Assembly (NCBI GenBank): GCA_024640765.1
Contig: JAHEEK010000012.1
Span: 14,989-78,988, forward strand
Length of the DNA: 64,000 nt
Source: Nereida sp024640765
Lineage (GTDB): Bacteria; Pseudomonadota; Alphaproteobacteria; Rhodobacterales; Rhodobacteraceae
Direction: 5' to 3'
The translations under genes and the position numbers were made by a program. Position 1 is the stretch's first letter, and every line of letters begins with the position of its first letter. Shown piece by piece: positions 41,882-50,757 of the stretch. The notes under the pieces were generated by a model. That model worked only from the letters and a program-made list of their open reading frames with translations, did no database searches and was not told where the DNA came from.

Positions 41882-44173
41882 ATGGGTTTGCTTTTGGGTG
41901 TACGTCGTGCCGGAACGGGTGCGATGAAACGAGCGGGCCTAGCGGCAGTGACTGCCGGCTTTATGTCTGGCGCTGTTTACGCACAGTCTTTTACATTTGA
42001 TAACGTCGAAATCGAAGGCAACGCCCGCGTTGAGGCGGCTACCATCCTATCGTTTGCTGGCATTAGCCGAGGCGAGACAATCAGTGCAGGTCAGCTGAAC
42101 GATGCATTGCAACGGGTGCTAAGTTCGGGCCTGTTTGAGGACGTAGTTCTGACGCCACGCGGCAGCACACTTTTGATTGAAGTCGCTGAATTCCCCACAA
42201 TTAACCAGATCAATGTTGAAGGTAACCGCCGCCTGAAAGATGAGGTTGTCCAAAGCTTAATCGCCTCGCAGCCGCGCCGCGTTTACAGCCCAAGTGTGGC
42301 CGAACAGGATGCCGAGCTGATCGCGCAAGCCTACGCGGAGCAGGGGCGTTTGGCAGCAACTGTTAAGCCAAGCATCATCCGCCGTTCTGACAACCGCGTC
42401 GATCTTGTGTTCGAAGTAACTGAAGGCCGCGTTGTAGAAGTTGAGCGCTTGTCGTTTACTGGCAACCGCGCTTATTCGGACCGCCGCTTGCGCCGTGTCC
42501 TGCAGACCAAACAAGCGGGTATCTTTCGCCAAGTCGTTAGCCGCGACACGTTTATCGAAGACCGCGTAAATTTTGACCGCCAAGTCCTAAGTGACTTTTA
42601 CGCCTCTCGCGGTTATGTGGATTTCAATATCCAAGGCGTCTCATCCGAGCTGACCCGTGAACGCGACGCGTTTTTGATCACATTTGATGTAGAAGAAGGT
42701 CAGCAGTTCCGCCTTGGAGAGGTCAACGTTGTAAGCCTTTTGGATGATGTGGATGCCGCTGAATTCGAAGATGCGCTGAAAGTCGGGCGTTCGCCGGTCT
42801 ATTCCCCGAACCTGATCGACATCAACATTGCCCGCCTTGAGCGCCGCGCGCTTGAGTTGGGCTTGAACTTTGTGCGCGCCGATCCGCGGGTGACGCGCAA
42901 CGATCGCGACCTGACACTTGATGTGACGTTTGAGTTGACACGCGGTGATCGCATTTTCGTTGAGCGCATTGATATTGAAGGCAACTCAACAACGCTTGAT
43001 CGGGTCATTCGCCGTCAATTCAAAGTGGTCGAAGGCGATCCGTTCAATCCCCGTGAAATCCGTAACTCAGCCGAGCGTATCCGCGCTTTGGGATATTTCG
43101 GCAATGCGGGCGTGCAGGCGCGCGAAGGCTCTAGCCCCAACCAAGTTGTCATTGACGTGGATGTGGAAGAACAACCCACCGGCAGTCTATCGTTCGGGGC
43201 GAGTTTTGGTACCGCAAACGGGTTTGGCCTGACAGCTGAGCTGCGTGAGCGTAACTTCTTGGGCCGTGGTCAGTCAGTTTCGCTTGGTTTCAACACAACC
43301 GATGGCAGCGAGTCCCTCAGCTTTAGTTTCAACGAGCCAGCGTTTTTGGGCCGTGAGTTGGGCTTTGGTCTGTCCGGTAGTTATGATACCACTGACAGTG
43401 ATTTCGCCGCCTACAACACCGAAAGCGCACGCCTGTCCCCATCCATTAACTTCCCTGTGAGCGAAAACGGCCGGTTGAGTCTGCGGTATTCACTGGGGTT
43501 CGAGGAGGTGCTTGATGTAGCTGTAGGTTCACAGCTGCTTAGCGTTGATGAAAATGCAGGGCGGCAAATTGTTAGCTCTGTAGGTTATACATACAGCTTT
43601 GACACGCGTACTACGGGGTTAAACCCTGATGAGGGACTCATTTTTAGGTTTTCCCAAGACTTAGCTGGTGTAGGTGGAGATAAAGAATATCTTCGCAGTA
43701 CTTTCTTTGCTGGAGCAACGACAGAGGTCCTGAGTGATGAAGTTACGCTTCGTGCGGTGCTGGAAGGTGGTGCATTAAACTCGCTGAACGACACCAATAG
43801 CTCGGTAACTGATCGTTTCGCATCAAGCGGCCGTCTGCGAGGTTTTGAACCAAATGGTTTTGGCCCTCGCGAGGGGGATTTCGCAGTTGGCGGCAACTAT
43901 TATGCTGTGATGCGACTTGAGGCTGATTTCCCAATCGGATTGCCAGAAGAGTATGGAATTTCAGGTGGAGTTTACTTTGATGCGGGCTCGGTTTGGGGAC
44001 TGGATGACGATCAGATTGATGACAGCTTCTCACTTCGTTCTGCTATCGGTGTTTCAATCTTCTGGAATACCGCGATTGGTCCGCTACGGTTTAACTTCTC
44101 AAAACCGCTCGAGTTTGAAAAGACCCTCGACAAAACGGAAACCTTTGATCTTTCCGTTTCGACAAGCTTTTGA
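41882..44173 (+). CDS. bamA: Outer membrane protein assembly factor BamA
   Basis: BamA inserts beta-barrel proteins into the outer membrane. The 763-residue precursor has a signal peptide to about residue 34 (GAVYAQSF), five POTRA repeats (about 35-410, for example FDNVEIEGNARVEAATIL), and a 16-strand barrel with the late motif IFWNTAIGPLRFNFSKPL. It ends in Phe (STSF), the C-terminal signal of barrel proteins. The stop codon overlaps the start of skp (TGATG). Confidence 0.96.
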   Translation: MGLLLGVRRAGTGAMKRAGLAAVTAGFMSGAVYAQSFTFDNVEIEGNARVEAATILSFAGISRGETISAGQLNDALQRVLSSGLFEDVVLTPRGSTLLIEVAEFPTINQINVEGNRRLKDEVVQSLIASQPRRVYSPSVAEQDAELIAQAYAEQGRLAATVKPSIIRRSDNRVDLVFEVTEGRVVEVERLSFTGNRAYSDRRLRRVLQTKQAGIFRQVVSRDTFIEDRVNFDRQVLSDFYASRGYVDFNIQGVSSELTRERDAFLITFDVEEGQQFRLGEVNVVSLLDDVDAAEFEDALKVGRSPVYSPNLIDINIARLERRALELGLNFVRADPRVTRNDRDLTLDVTFELTRGDRIFVERIDIEGNSTTLDRVIRRQFKVVEGDPFNPREIRNSAERIRALGYFGNAGVQAREGSSPNQVVIDVDVEEQPTGSLSFGASFGTANGFGLTAELRERNFLGRGQSVSLGFNTTDGSESLSFSFNEPAFLGRELGFGLSGSYDTTDSDFAAYNTESARLSPSINFPVSENGRLSLRYSLGFEEVLDVAVGSQLLSVDENAGRQIVSSVGYTYSFDTRTTGLNPDEGLIFRFSQDLAGVGGDKEYLRSTFFAGATTEVLSDEVTLRAVLEGGALNSLNDTNSSVTDRFASSGRLRGFEPNGFGPREGDFAVGGNYYAVMRLEADFPIGLPEEYGISGGVYFDAGSVWGLDDDQIDDSFSLRSAIGVSIFWNTAIGPLRFNFSKPLEFEKTLDKTETFDLSVSTSF

Positions 44174-44736
44174 TGCTTAGGGGCGTTTTTGCCTTCTGCG
44201 CTGTAATTTGCATGGCCGTGGGTGCGGCGCAGGCACAAACAAAGCGCGGGCCTGGATTTGACACAGGTATGGTGATGAGCGCGGTTCTTGTGATCGATAG
44301 TGACCGCTTCTTTACCAACAGCGAATACGGCAAGCGCGTCGCAACTGATCTTGAAGCAGAGCGGCTACGCCTTGTGCAGACCAAACGCGAGTTGGAGGCA
44401 GAGCTTGAAGCCGAAGAACAGCGGTTGCTTGAGTTGCGTGATGTCACGCCAGCAGATGAATTCTCATCGATGGTCGATGTGTTTGATATCCGCGTTCAAC
44501 GTGCGCGACAGTCCCAAGATGAAACAGGGCGCGTGCTCTCACAAAGATATGAACGTGCACGGGCCGAGTTCATCAATGAGGCCCTTCCGATTCTGGCCAA
44601 CATTTTAGCCGAGCGCCGCGCAGTAGCGGTGCTCGAGCGTGGCAGCGTCTTTTTGTCGGCGGATGCGATCGACATCACTGATGAGGCCATTCGTTTGGCT
44701 GATGCTGCCCTCGGGGACGGATCAAAATCCGAATAG
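44173..44736 (+). CDS. skp: OmpH/Skp-family periplasmic chaperone
   Basis: A 187-residue periplasmic chaperone that holds unfolded outer-membrane proteins on their way to BamA. The signal peptide (GVFAFCAVICMAVGAAQAQ) ends near residue 22. The rest is strongly helical with a coiled-coil region (TDLEAERLRLVQTKRELEAE), the tentacle part of Skp. ATG 44173 overlaps the bamA stop; a TTG one codon before is possible. It is a distant OmpH member, so the name rests on both fold and position. Confidence 0.88.
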   Translation: MLRGVFAFCAVICMAVGAAQAQTKRGPGFDTGMVMSAVLVIDSDRFFTNSEYGKRVATDLEAERLRLVQTKRELEAELEAEEQRLLELRDVTPADEFSSMVDVFDIRVQRARQSQDETGRVLSQRYERARAEFINEALPILANILAERRAVAVLERGSVFLSADAIDITDEAIRLADAALGDGSKSE

Positions 44737-44837
44737 GGTAGACGCTGTCAGTGTGCCTGCGACCGCAGCCCATGAAACTTGCCGCTACCGCTGCGCTTTG
44801 CTAGGCAGGGGAACAAGATATAACGCAGGTGACTTTC

Positions 44838-45314
44838 ATGAGCGACGCAGCCCAGACCGATTTAAAATCAGCAGATATTGGCTTGATCCAACGGATCATA
44901 CCGCACCGCTATCCGTTTCTACTTGTTGATAAAGTTATTGATATTGACGGGTATCAATCGGCTGTTGGCATCAAAAATGTCACCATGAATGAGCCGCATT
45001 TTCAGGGGCACTTCCCATCCAAACCTATCATGCCCGGCGTGACCATTATTGAGGCGCTGGCTCAGACGTCTGCTGTGATGGTTGGTGTTGCGATGGACAT
45101 GGTCGATAAGGATTTGCTGGTTTACTTTATGGGGATCGACAACGCGAAGTTCCGGCGCATGGTTGTGCCGGGCGATGTGGTGCGTTTGGCCGTGGAAACC
45201 ACTCGCGGCAAACCCGGCGGAAAAGTCTGGAAATTTCGGGGCGTTGCAACAGTGGACGGTGAAATGGCCGCTGAATGCGATTTCACAGCAATGATGGATT
45301 TGCCCAAAGCATGA
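44838..45314 (+). CDS. fabZ: 3-hydroxyacyl-ACP dehydratase FabZ
   Basis: FabZ removes water from 3-hydroxyacyl-ACP, competing with LpxA for the same substrate, so their joint expression sets the balance of fatty acid to lipid A. The 158-residue hotdog-fold protein contains RIIPHRYPFLLVDKV and the active-site block PHFQGHFPSKPIMPGV, with the catalytic His. An internal helix with IEALAQTSAVM carries the conserved Glu. ATG 44838 is preferred over GTG 44829. Its stop overlaps the lpxA start (ATGA). Confidence 0.96.
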   Translation: MSDAAQTDLKSADIGLIQRIIPHRYPFLLVDKVIDIDGYQSAVGIKNVTMNEPHFQGHFPSKPIMPGVTIIEALAQTSAVMVGVAMDMVDKDLLVYFMGIDNAKFRRMVVPGDVVRLAVETTRGKPGGKVWKFRGVATVDGEMAAECDFTAMMDLPKA

Positions 45315-46096
45315 GCGGAAATATTCACTCCTCAGCGGTCATCGAAGACGGTGCTGTCATTGGCGACGGCGTTGAGATTGGTCCGTTTTGCCATGTTGGG
45401 CCGCACGTTAAACTCGCGGATGGCGTCATTCTCAAATCACACGTGGTTGTGGCAGGGGATACCGAGATCGGCCCTGAGTCGATTATTTTTCCGTTCTCAA
45501 GCATTGGTGAAATCCCGCAAGACCTTAAATTTGCGGGCGAACAGACAAAGCTGATCGTAGGTGCGCGGAACCGCATTCGCGAGCACGTGACGATGAACAC
45601 CGGCACGTCTGGCGGCGGTGGCGTGACGCGCGTTGGGGATGACGGGTTGTTTATGGCGGGCTGTCATGTTGCCCATGATGCAGTGATTGGCGACCGTGTG
45701 GTGATTGTGAACCAGACAGCAATCGCCGGTCATTGTGTGATCGAAGACGATGTTATCATTGGTGGGCTCTGCGGCATCCATCAGTTTGTGCGCATCGGCA
45801 CGGGCGCTATCATCGGGGCGCTTTCAATGGTGACAAATGATGTGATCCCACATGGCTTGGTCCAAGGCCCACGCGGCGAGTTGGATGGTCTCAACCTTGT
45901 TGGGTTGAAGCGCAAAGGCGTCGCACGTGCGGATATCACCGCATTGAGGGTGGCTTTTCAAACGCTGAAGCAAGGAGAGGGCAGTTTTGCCGAACGTGCC
46001 GCGCGTTTGGTTCAAGACAGCGACAGTGATTATGTGGCGGATTTGGTGCGCTTTGTTGCGGGCACCACGGATCGCCACTTCCTTACCCCAAAATGA
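45311..46096 (+). CDS. lpxA: UDP-N-acetylglucosamine 3-O-acyltransferase
   Basis: LpxA performs the first step of lipid A synthesis. The 261-residue protein folds as a left-handed beta-helix with hexapeptide repeats (SAVIEDGAVIGDGVEIGP and onward) and a C-terminal helical domain. The catalytic His lies in GCHVAHDAVIGD. It overlaps fabZ at the front and lpxI at the end by ATGA junctions, forming a coupled block. Confidence 0.96.
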   Translation: MSGNIHSSAVIEDGAVIGDGVEIGPFCHVGPHVKLADGVILKSHVVVAGDTEIGPESIIFPFSSIGEIPQDLKFAGEQTKLIVGARNRIREHVTMNTGTSGGGGVTRVGDDGLFMAGCHVAHDAVIGDRVVIVNQTAIAGHCVIEDDVIIGGLCGIHQFVRIGTGAIIGALSMVTNDVIPHGLVQGPRGELDGLNLVGLKRKGVARADITALRVAFQTLKQGEGSFAERAARLVQDSDSDYVADLVRFVAGTTDRHFLTPK

Positions 46097-46980
46097 TTGC
46101 TTTAATTGCAGGGCAGGGCCAATTGCCTGTTGCGGTGCATTGCGCGCTCAAAACTGCGGGCCGTGCCCACGTCATTGCCGCGATGGGCGATGTTGATCCC
46201 AGTTTGCCAGATGTGCAGCCGTTTCGAGTGGAACAATTAGGCACGTTTTTCGCCGCACTTGCGGACCTTGGGGTGAGCCAAGTGTGTTTCGCAGGTGCTA
46301 CCACTCGCCCACAGATTGACCCATCGAAAATAGATGCAGCCACTTTGCCGTTGGTGCCAAAAATTGCGGTAGCAATGGCAGGGGGCGACGATAGCACTTT
46401 GCGCGTGGCGATTTCGCTTTTTGAGGACGCCGGTTTTGAAGTCATCGCTGCCCCGCAACTTGTCGACGGCCTGCTACCGCCCCATGGGGATTTGACGGCT
46501 GCTAAGCCATCCGAGGGTGATATGAAGGATATTGCACGCGCCCGCGACGTGCACGGTGTTTTGGCCGCTGCAGACGTTGGGCAGGCAGTGATCGTAGCCC
46601 ATGGTCAGGTTTTGGCAGTTGAGGCGCTTTTGGGCACGGATTGGATGATGCTGTCTTTGTTGCAAGCAGTACCTGCGCAAGACGTGGCAGATGTGTTTTC
46701 GGACCCTTTGGGTTTTGCCACGGATGTTTTGGCCGGACCAATTCAAGATGCCCCTGGCCGGAACCCTCGGTTGCCAGAAGGCGGTGTGCTTTATAAGGCA
46801 CCGAAGGCGGGGCAGGACCTACGAATTGACCTGCCTACCATTGGACCAGAAACCATTCGCGGTGCCATTGCGCTTGGTCTGAACGGCATCGCGATCGGCC
46901 CCAATACTCAGGTTCTGGAGCTTGATAAAACCATCGCCGCCGCATCCGACGGTGGGCTGTTTTTACACGTGCTGGCATAG
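46093..46980 (+). CDS. lpxI: UDP-2,3-diacylglucosamine diphosphatase LpxI
   Basis: LpxI (DUF1009) hydrolyses UDP-2,3-diacylglucosamine to lipid X and UMP, the alphaproteobacterial replacement for LpxH. The 295-residue protein starts MIALIAGQGQLPVAV and carries the C-terminal motif QDLRIDLPTIGPETI, whose Asp residues are expected at the active site, as described for the Caulobacter enzyme. It lies directly between lpxA and lpxB, the usual position. Confidence 0.94.
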   Translation: MIALIAGQGQLPVAVHCALKTAGRAHVIAAMGDVDPSLPDVQPFRVEQLGTFFAALADLGVSQVCFAGATTRPQIDPSKIDAATLPLVPKIAVAMAGGDDSTLRVAISLFEDAGFEVIAAPQLVDGLLPPHGDLTAAKPSEGDMKDIARARDVHGVLAAADVGQAVIVAHGQVLAVEALLGTDWMMLSLLQAVPAQDVADVFSDPLGFATDVLAGPIQDAPGRNPRLPEGGVLYKAPKAGQDLRIDLPTIGPETIRGAIALGLNGIAIGPNTQVLELDKTIAAASDGGLFLHVLA

Positions 46981-46988
46981 GCGGCAGC

Positions 46989-48158
46989 GTGGAGATGTTT
47001 GATCCTTTGAAAGTGTTCATCATCGCAGGTGAGCCATCGGGCGACGCACTTGGTGGTGATGTTATGGCGGGGCTGAAAGAGCTTTGTTCAAACATCACAT
47101 TTCAGGGAATTGGTGGTCCAAATATGCAGGCCCACGGTCTAGAAAGCCTGTTCGATATGTCAGAGCTGTCAGTGATGGGCTTGGCCGAGATACTGCCAAA
47201 ATACTGCCATTTGAAACGGCGTATTTCACAAACTGCCCAAGCCGCCATCGCTGCGGCTCCTGATGTAATCCTGACAATCGATAGCCCTGATTTTTGTCTC
47301 AGGGTCGCAAAACTGGTCAAAGCGCAGCGCGATATTCGCGTCGTTCATTACGTAGCACCCAGTGTGTGGGCATGGCGTCCGAAACGCGCACAGAAAATGG
47401 CCCGCCACGTAGATCAGGTCTTGGCCCTACTACCCTTTGAGCCGCCCTTTATGCAGGCAGCAGGGATGCAATGCGATTTCGTAGGCCATCCCGTGGCCAA
47501 CACCGCTCAGGCGAGCAGGCAAGACTGCGGGGCATTTCGCATGCGCCATCAAATTGCAGAAGACGCCCCTTTAGTTTTGGTTCTTCCAGGGTCTCGCGGT
47601 GGGGAAGTGCGGCGCCTGTCAGATGTGTTTGGGCAAGCGCTTGCACGTTTTCAGCAAACACACAGCAATGCACGGTTTGTGTTGCCGGTAGCGCCTTCCG
47701 TAAGGGGCCTTGTGACCGAGCTAACGGCGAATTGGTCGGTCAAACCAATCCTGATCGACAGCGCAGATCACCGCGAGAAGCTGTCCGCCTTTGGCGCGGC
47801 TGATATTGCGCTTGCGGCATCAGGGACTGTTTCGCTGGAACTTGCCGCCGCACAAACGCCGATGGTTATTGCCTATAAAATGAACTGGCTTACAGCGGCC
47901 ATCATGCGCCGGTTAATGCGGGTGGATACAGTCACGCTGGTTAATCTGGTGTCTGAAACGCTGGTTGTGCCCGAATTTTTGATGGAAAACTGCACAGCCG
48001 AGGCTGTGGCGCAGGGCCTATCTACATTGCTTGCGAAACCGGAAAAACAATCGTCTTCCTTAGACATCACGATGGATCGTCTGGGACGCGGACATGAACG
48101 GGCAGGGCTGCGCGCCGCACGGGCCATTTTGAGTGGTATCAACAAGTCGGTAGGCTAG
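46989..48158 (+). CDS. lpxB: Lipid-A-disaccharide synthase
   Basis: LpxB joins lipid X with UDP-diacylglucosamine to form the lipid A disaccharide. The 389-residue GT19 glycosyltransferase begins with KVFIIAGEPSGDALGG and contains LVLPGSRGGEVRRL, AASGTVSLELAAAQTPMVIAYK and VTLVNLVSETLVVPEF, all conserved. Translation may start at GTG 46989 or at ATG 46995, two codons later; the difference is small. It is the last gene of the pyrH-to-lpxB cluster and converges with mnmA. Confidence 0.96.
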   Translation: MEMFDPLKVFIIAGEPSGDALGGDVMAGLKELCSNITFQGIGGPNMQAHGLESLFDMSELSVMGLAEILPKYCHLKRRISQTAQAAIAAAPDVILTIDSPDFCLRVAKLVKAQRDIRVVHYVAPSVWAWRPKRAQKMARHVDQVLALLPFEPPFMQAAGMQCDFVGHPVANTAQASRQDCGAFRMRHQIAEDAPLVLVLPGSRGGEVRRLSDVFGQALARFQQTHSNARFVLPVAPSVRGLVTELTANWSVKPILIDSADHREKLSAFGAADIALAASGTVSLELAAAQTPMVIAYKMNWLTAAIMRRLMRVDTVTLVNLVSETLVVPEFLMENCTAEAVAQGLSTLLAKPEKQSSSLDITMDRLGRGHERAGLRAARAILSGINKSVG

Positions 48159-48181
48159 GCTTTTCAATAACGGTTAAGGTC

Positions 48182-49327
48182 TTAGGCTCCGCGCCAAATC
48201 CAACCGCCGCCCAAAATACGCGTGCTGCCTTCTTCATAAAATACGCAGGCCTGTCCGGGTGAGACACCTTCTTCCGCGCTCAGCAGTTCAACTTCCGCAA
48301 ATCCCCCCGGCTTTGCACGCAAAATTGCGGGCCGTGGCGGGCGGGTTGATCGCACTTTTACCAAAATTTCGCGTTCCGCGACGGCCTCAAACACAGTACA
48401 GCCAAGCCAGTTGATCTCTTTGATTGGAATATTGCGCGTCGCCAACATGTCCTTTGGACCGACCACGACTTCTTTTGTATCCACATCCAGTTTCACCACA
48501 TAAAGCGGCTCTGATAGCCCCCCAATTCCAAGGCCGCGTCGCTGACCAATGGTGTAGTGGATGACCCCTTCATGGGGGCCCAAAATGCGTCCGTCCGCAT
48601 GAACAATATTGCCCGGCTCCGCAGCACCGGGGCGCAGTTTTTCAATCACCTTGGCGTAGTCGCCATCAGGCACAAAACAAATGTCTTGGCTGTCAGGTTT
48701 ATCCGCCACTGGTAGGCCGTATTTTTGGGCAAGCGCGCGTGTCGCCTCTTTGCTTGGCAAATGACCAAGTGGGAAGCGCAGATAGGACAACTGCTCTGGC
48801 GTGGTTGAGAACAAAAAGTATGACTGATCACGGTTGCTGTCTTCGGCTGAATGCAGCTCGGGACCGTTTGCACCCATCTTACGCTGAATGTAGTGGCCGG
48901 TTGCCATACAATCCGCCTCAAGGTCTTTTGCAGTTTCCAGCAGGTCTTTGAATTTCACCCTCTCGTTGCATCGAATACAGGGTACAGGCGTTGCACCGCC
49001 GAGGTAGCTTTCCGCGAACTCATGCATCACAGCGTCTTTGAAAATATTTTCATAATCAAGGACATAGTGGGGGAAGTTCATCTCTTCGGCGACGCGACGT
49101 GCATCGTGGATATCGCGACCCGCACAGCAGGCGCCCTTTTTGGCAAGAGCGGCCCCGTGGTCATAAAGTTGTAGCGTAACACCCACCACATCATAGCCTT
49201 CTTCAGCCAGTTGTGCGGCCACAACAGAGCTGTCGACGCCGCCGGACATGGCCACAACAACACGTGTCTCAGATGGCGGTTTAGCGAAGCCAAGTGAGTT
49301 AAGACCAGCGGTGTGATCGAGTGCCAT
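48182..49327 (-). CDS. mnmA: tRNA-specific 2-thiouridylase
   Basis: MnmA thiolates U34 of Lys, Glu and Gln tRNAs. The 381-residue protein has the PP-loop SGGVDSSVVAAQL for ATP, the first catalytic Cys in TPVPCIRCNERVKF, and the persulfide Cys in DSQDICFVPDGDYAKV. ATG 49327 has GGAG upstream; a longer start at 49360 is unlikely. The window also holds trmFO and a TusA protein, other parts of tRNA wobble or sulfur chemistry. It is divergent from sciP. Confidence 0.95.
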   Translation of the reverse strand: MALDHTAGLNSLGFAKPPSETRVVVAMSGGVDSSVVAAQLAEEGYDVVGVTLQLYDHGAALAKKGACCAGRDIHDARRVAEEMNFPHYVLDYENIFKDAVMHEFAESYLGGATPVPCIRCNERVKFKDLLETAKDLEADCMATGHYIQRKMGANGPELHSAEDSNRDQSYFLFSTTPEQLSYLRFPLGHLPSKEATRALAQKYGLPVADKPDSQDICFVPDGDYAKVIEKLRPGAAEPGNIVHADGRILGPHEGVIHYTIGQRRGLGIGGLSEPLYVVKLDVDTKEVVVGPKDMLATRNIPIKEINWLGCTVFEAVAEREILVKVRSTRPPRPAILRAKPGGFAEVELLSAEEGVSPGQACVFYEEGSTRILGGGWIWRGA

Positions 49328-49479
49328 AAGCGGTTCTCCGGGTGATGAGGTTAATCGCAAGTAACAGGTTTGTGCACAGATATAATAAAATTGCGCGTAC
49401 TAACAAGGTGACGTTTCACCGCTCCTTAAGACACTTGGCTCAAACCGAACAGGACTTCGATGTAAGACGAGGACGAAGA

Positions 49480-49752
49480 ATGTTTTTGAAAAAGGTTGAT
49501 GGCCCCCGATCAGTGACCCTGCCGGATGGTTCAATCATGACCCATGCTGATCTGCCAAACGCATCAACGCGGCGTTGGGTTGCATCGCGTAAGGCAGCTG
49601 TGGTGCGCGGGGTTGTCTATGGCCTGTTAAGCCAAAGTGATGCGTTGTCGCGCTATAGTTTGTTCGAAGAAGAATTCGAAAGTTGGTGCGATGCGGTCAG
49701 CATTCACGGGCTTAAGGCTTTACGCGCGACACATCTGCAAAGTTATCGTTAG
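49480..49752 (+). CDS. sciP: SciP (DUF1153), inhibitor of CtrA-dependent transcription
   Basis: SciP is a small helix-turn-helix protein that in Caulobacter binds CtrA and prevents activation of CtrA target promoters. The 90-residue product contains LKKVDGPRSVTLPDGSIMT, RRWVASRKAAVVRGVVYGLL and SLFEEEFESWCDAV, the DUF1153 core. The ATG at 49480 has a GAGGACGAAG-type ribosome binding site, and the open frame before it is not conserved in sense. ctrA follows 117 bases downstream, the common Rhodobacteraceae order, but ctrA is frameshifted here. Confidence 0.93.
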   Translation: MFLKKVDGPRSVTLPDGSIMTHADLPNASTRRWVASRKAAVVRGVVYGLLSQSDALSRYSLFEEEFESWCDAVSIHGLKALRATHLQSYR

Positions 49753-49793
49753 CTTTATGCAACCTAAGGTGGTGCGAAGTGTTATGGCTGACG

Positions 49794-49808
49794 CTAACCT
49801 TGTGTTAA
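49794..49808 (+). promoter_or_regulatory. Possible CtrA-binding site upstream of ctrA
   Basis: CTAA-CCTTGTG-TTAA matches the CtrA consensus TTAA-N7-TTAA with one difference (C for T at the first position). It lies 62 bases before the ctrA ATG, where self-regulation occurs in other alphaproteobacteria. Only one site was found. Confidence 0.4.
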
Positions 49809-49869
49809 CTAATTGCCTGCACAGTGAGGTCGAAACACTTTACGCAAACGATCCACCGGAGATAAAATT

Positions 49870-50590
49870 ATGCGAGTTCTGCTAGTCGAGGACGATCCTA
49901 CGACCGCCAAAAGTATCGAAATGATGCTTACCCATGCCAATCTGAACGTCTACACGACGGATTTGGGCGAAGGAAGAAGGGATCGATCTGGCAAAGCTAT
50001 ATGACTACGACTTGATCGTTCTCGATCTTGGTCTGCCTGACATGAACGGCCACGAAGTTTTGCGCCAATTGCGCGTTAGTAAAATTGAGACGCCGATCCT
50101 GATCCTGTCTGGTTCTGCTGAGGTAGATGACAAAATTAAGGGCTTTGGCTTTGGCGCCGATGACTACATGGTCAAACCATTCCTGCGCGAAGAGCTTGTT
50201 GCGCGTATTCATGCGATCATTCATCGTTCTAAAGGTCACTCACAGGCAGTCATCGGTACGGGCCAGATTGAAGTGAGCTTGGATGCAAAAACTGTGTCTG
50301 CTGGTGGTCGTGCGATCCATCTGACAGGCAAAGAATACCAGATGTTTGAGCTGTTGAGCCTGCGCAAAGGTACAACACTGATCAAGGAAATGTTCCTGAA
50401 CCACCTTTATGGCGGAATGGATGAACCTGAACTCAAGATTATCGATGTTTTCATCTGTAAGCTGCGCAAGAAATTGGCCCAGGCAACAGATGGTGACAAC
50501 TATATCGAAACTGTTTGGGGGCGTGGCTATGTTTTGCGCGATCCGCAAACAGGTCTGGGTGACTTGGAGAAAATCGCAGTAAACGGCTGA
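49870..50590 (+). pseudogene. ctrA: Cell-cycle response regulator gene ctrA with a four-base duplication
   Basis: CtrA is a master OmpR-family regulator; in Rhodobacterales it controls motility, gene transfer agents and related traits. The frame opens MRVLLVEDDPTTAKSIEMM, then after DLGE shifts and ends at TGA 50002 after 44 residues. The downstream frame from about 49977 gives perfect CtrA: phospho-Asp in VLDLGLPDMNG, VKPFLREELVARIHA and the DNA-binding domain (GKEYQMFELLSL, PELKIIDVFICKLRKKL). The cause is GAAGGAAGAAGGG at 49969-49981: GAAG occurs as a tandem copy, and removing one copy restores a 238-residue protein. A TTG at 50012 could start a form lacking 53 residues, but it has no ribosome binding site. 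Confidence 0.9.
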
Positions 50591-50630
50591 CCGTATCCGG
50601 TCACTGCGTAAAGAGTTTAGTTTTTCGGTG

Positions 50631-50660
50631 AGAGAGGTTCGCAATCGCGGCCTCTCTTTT
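50631..50660 (+). terminator. Rho-independent terminator downstream of ctrA
   Basis: AGAGAGG (50631-50637) pairs with CCTCTCT (50651-50657) around a 13-base loop that can fold further (TCGC/GCGG), with TTTT following. It is 41 bases after the ctrA stop codon. Confidence 0.75.
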
Positions 50661-50757
50661 CGTTTGTGCAGGGTGGATGAAAATGGGCACCAAGACTAGA
50701 CGCCGCCACCCTGCCATTCTACCTATAACGTCCAATCCAAATTGATGAGCGCGCCCT

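Noticed and set aside
50012..50590. Treating the downstream ctrA frame as an intact short response regulator
   Set aside because: It would lack the acidic pocket of the receiver and has no ribosome binding site; the missing part is present in the other frame just upstream.
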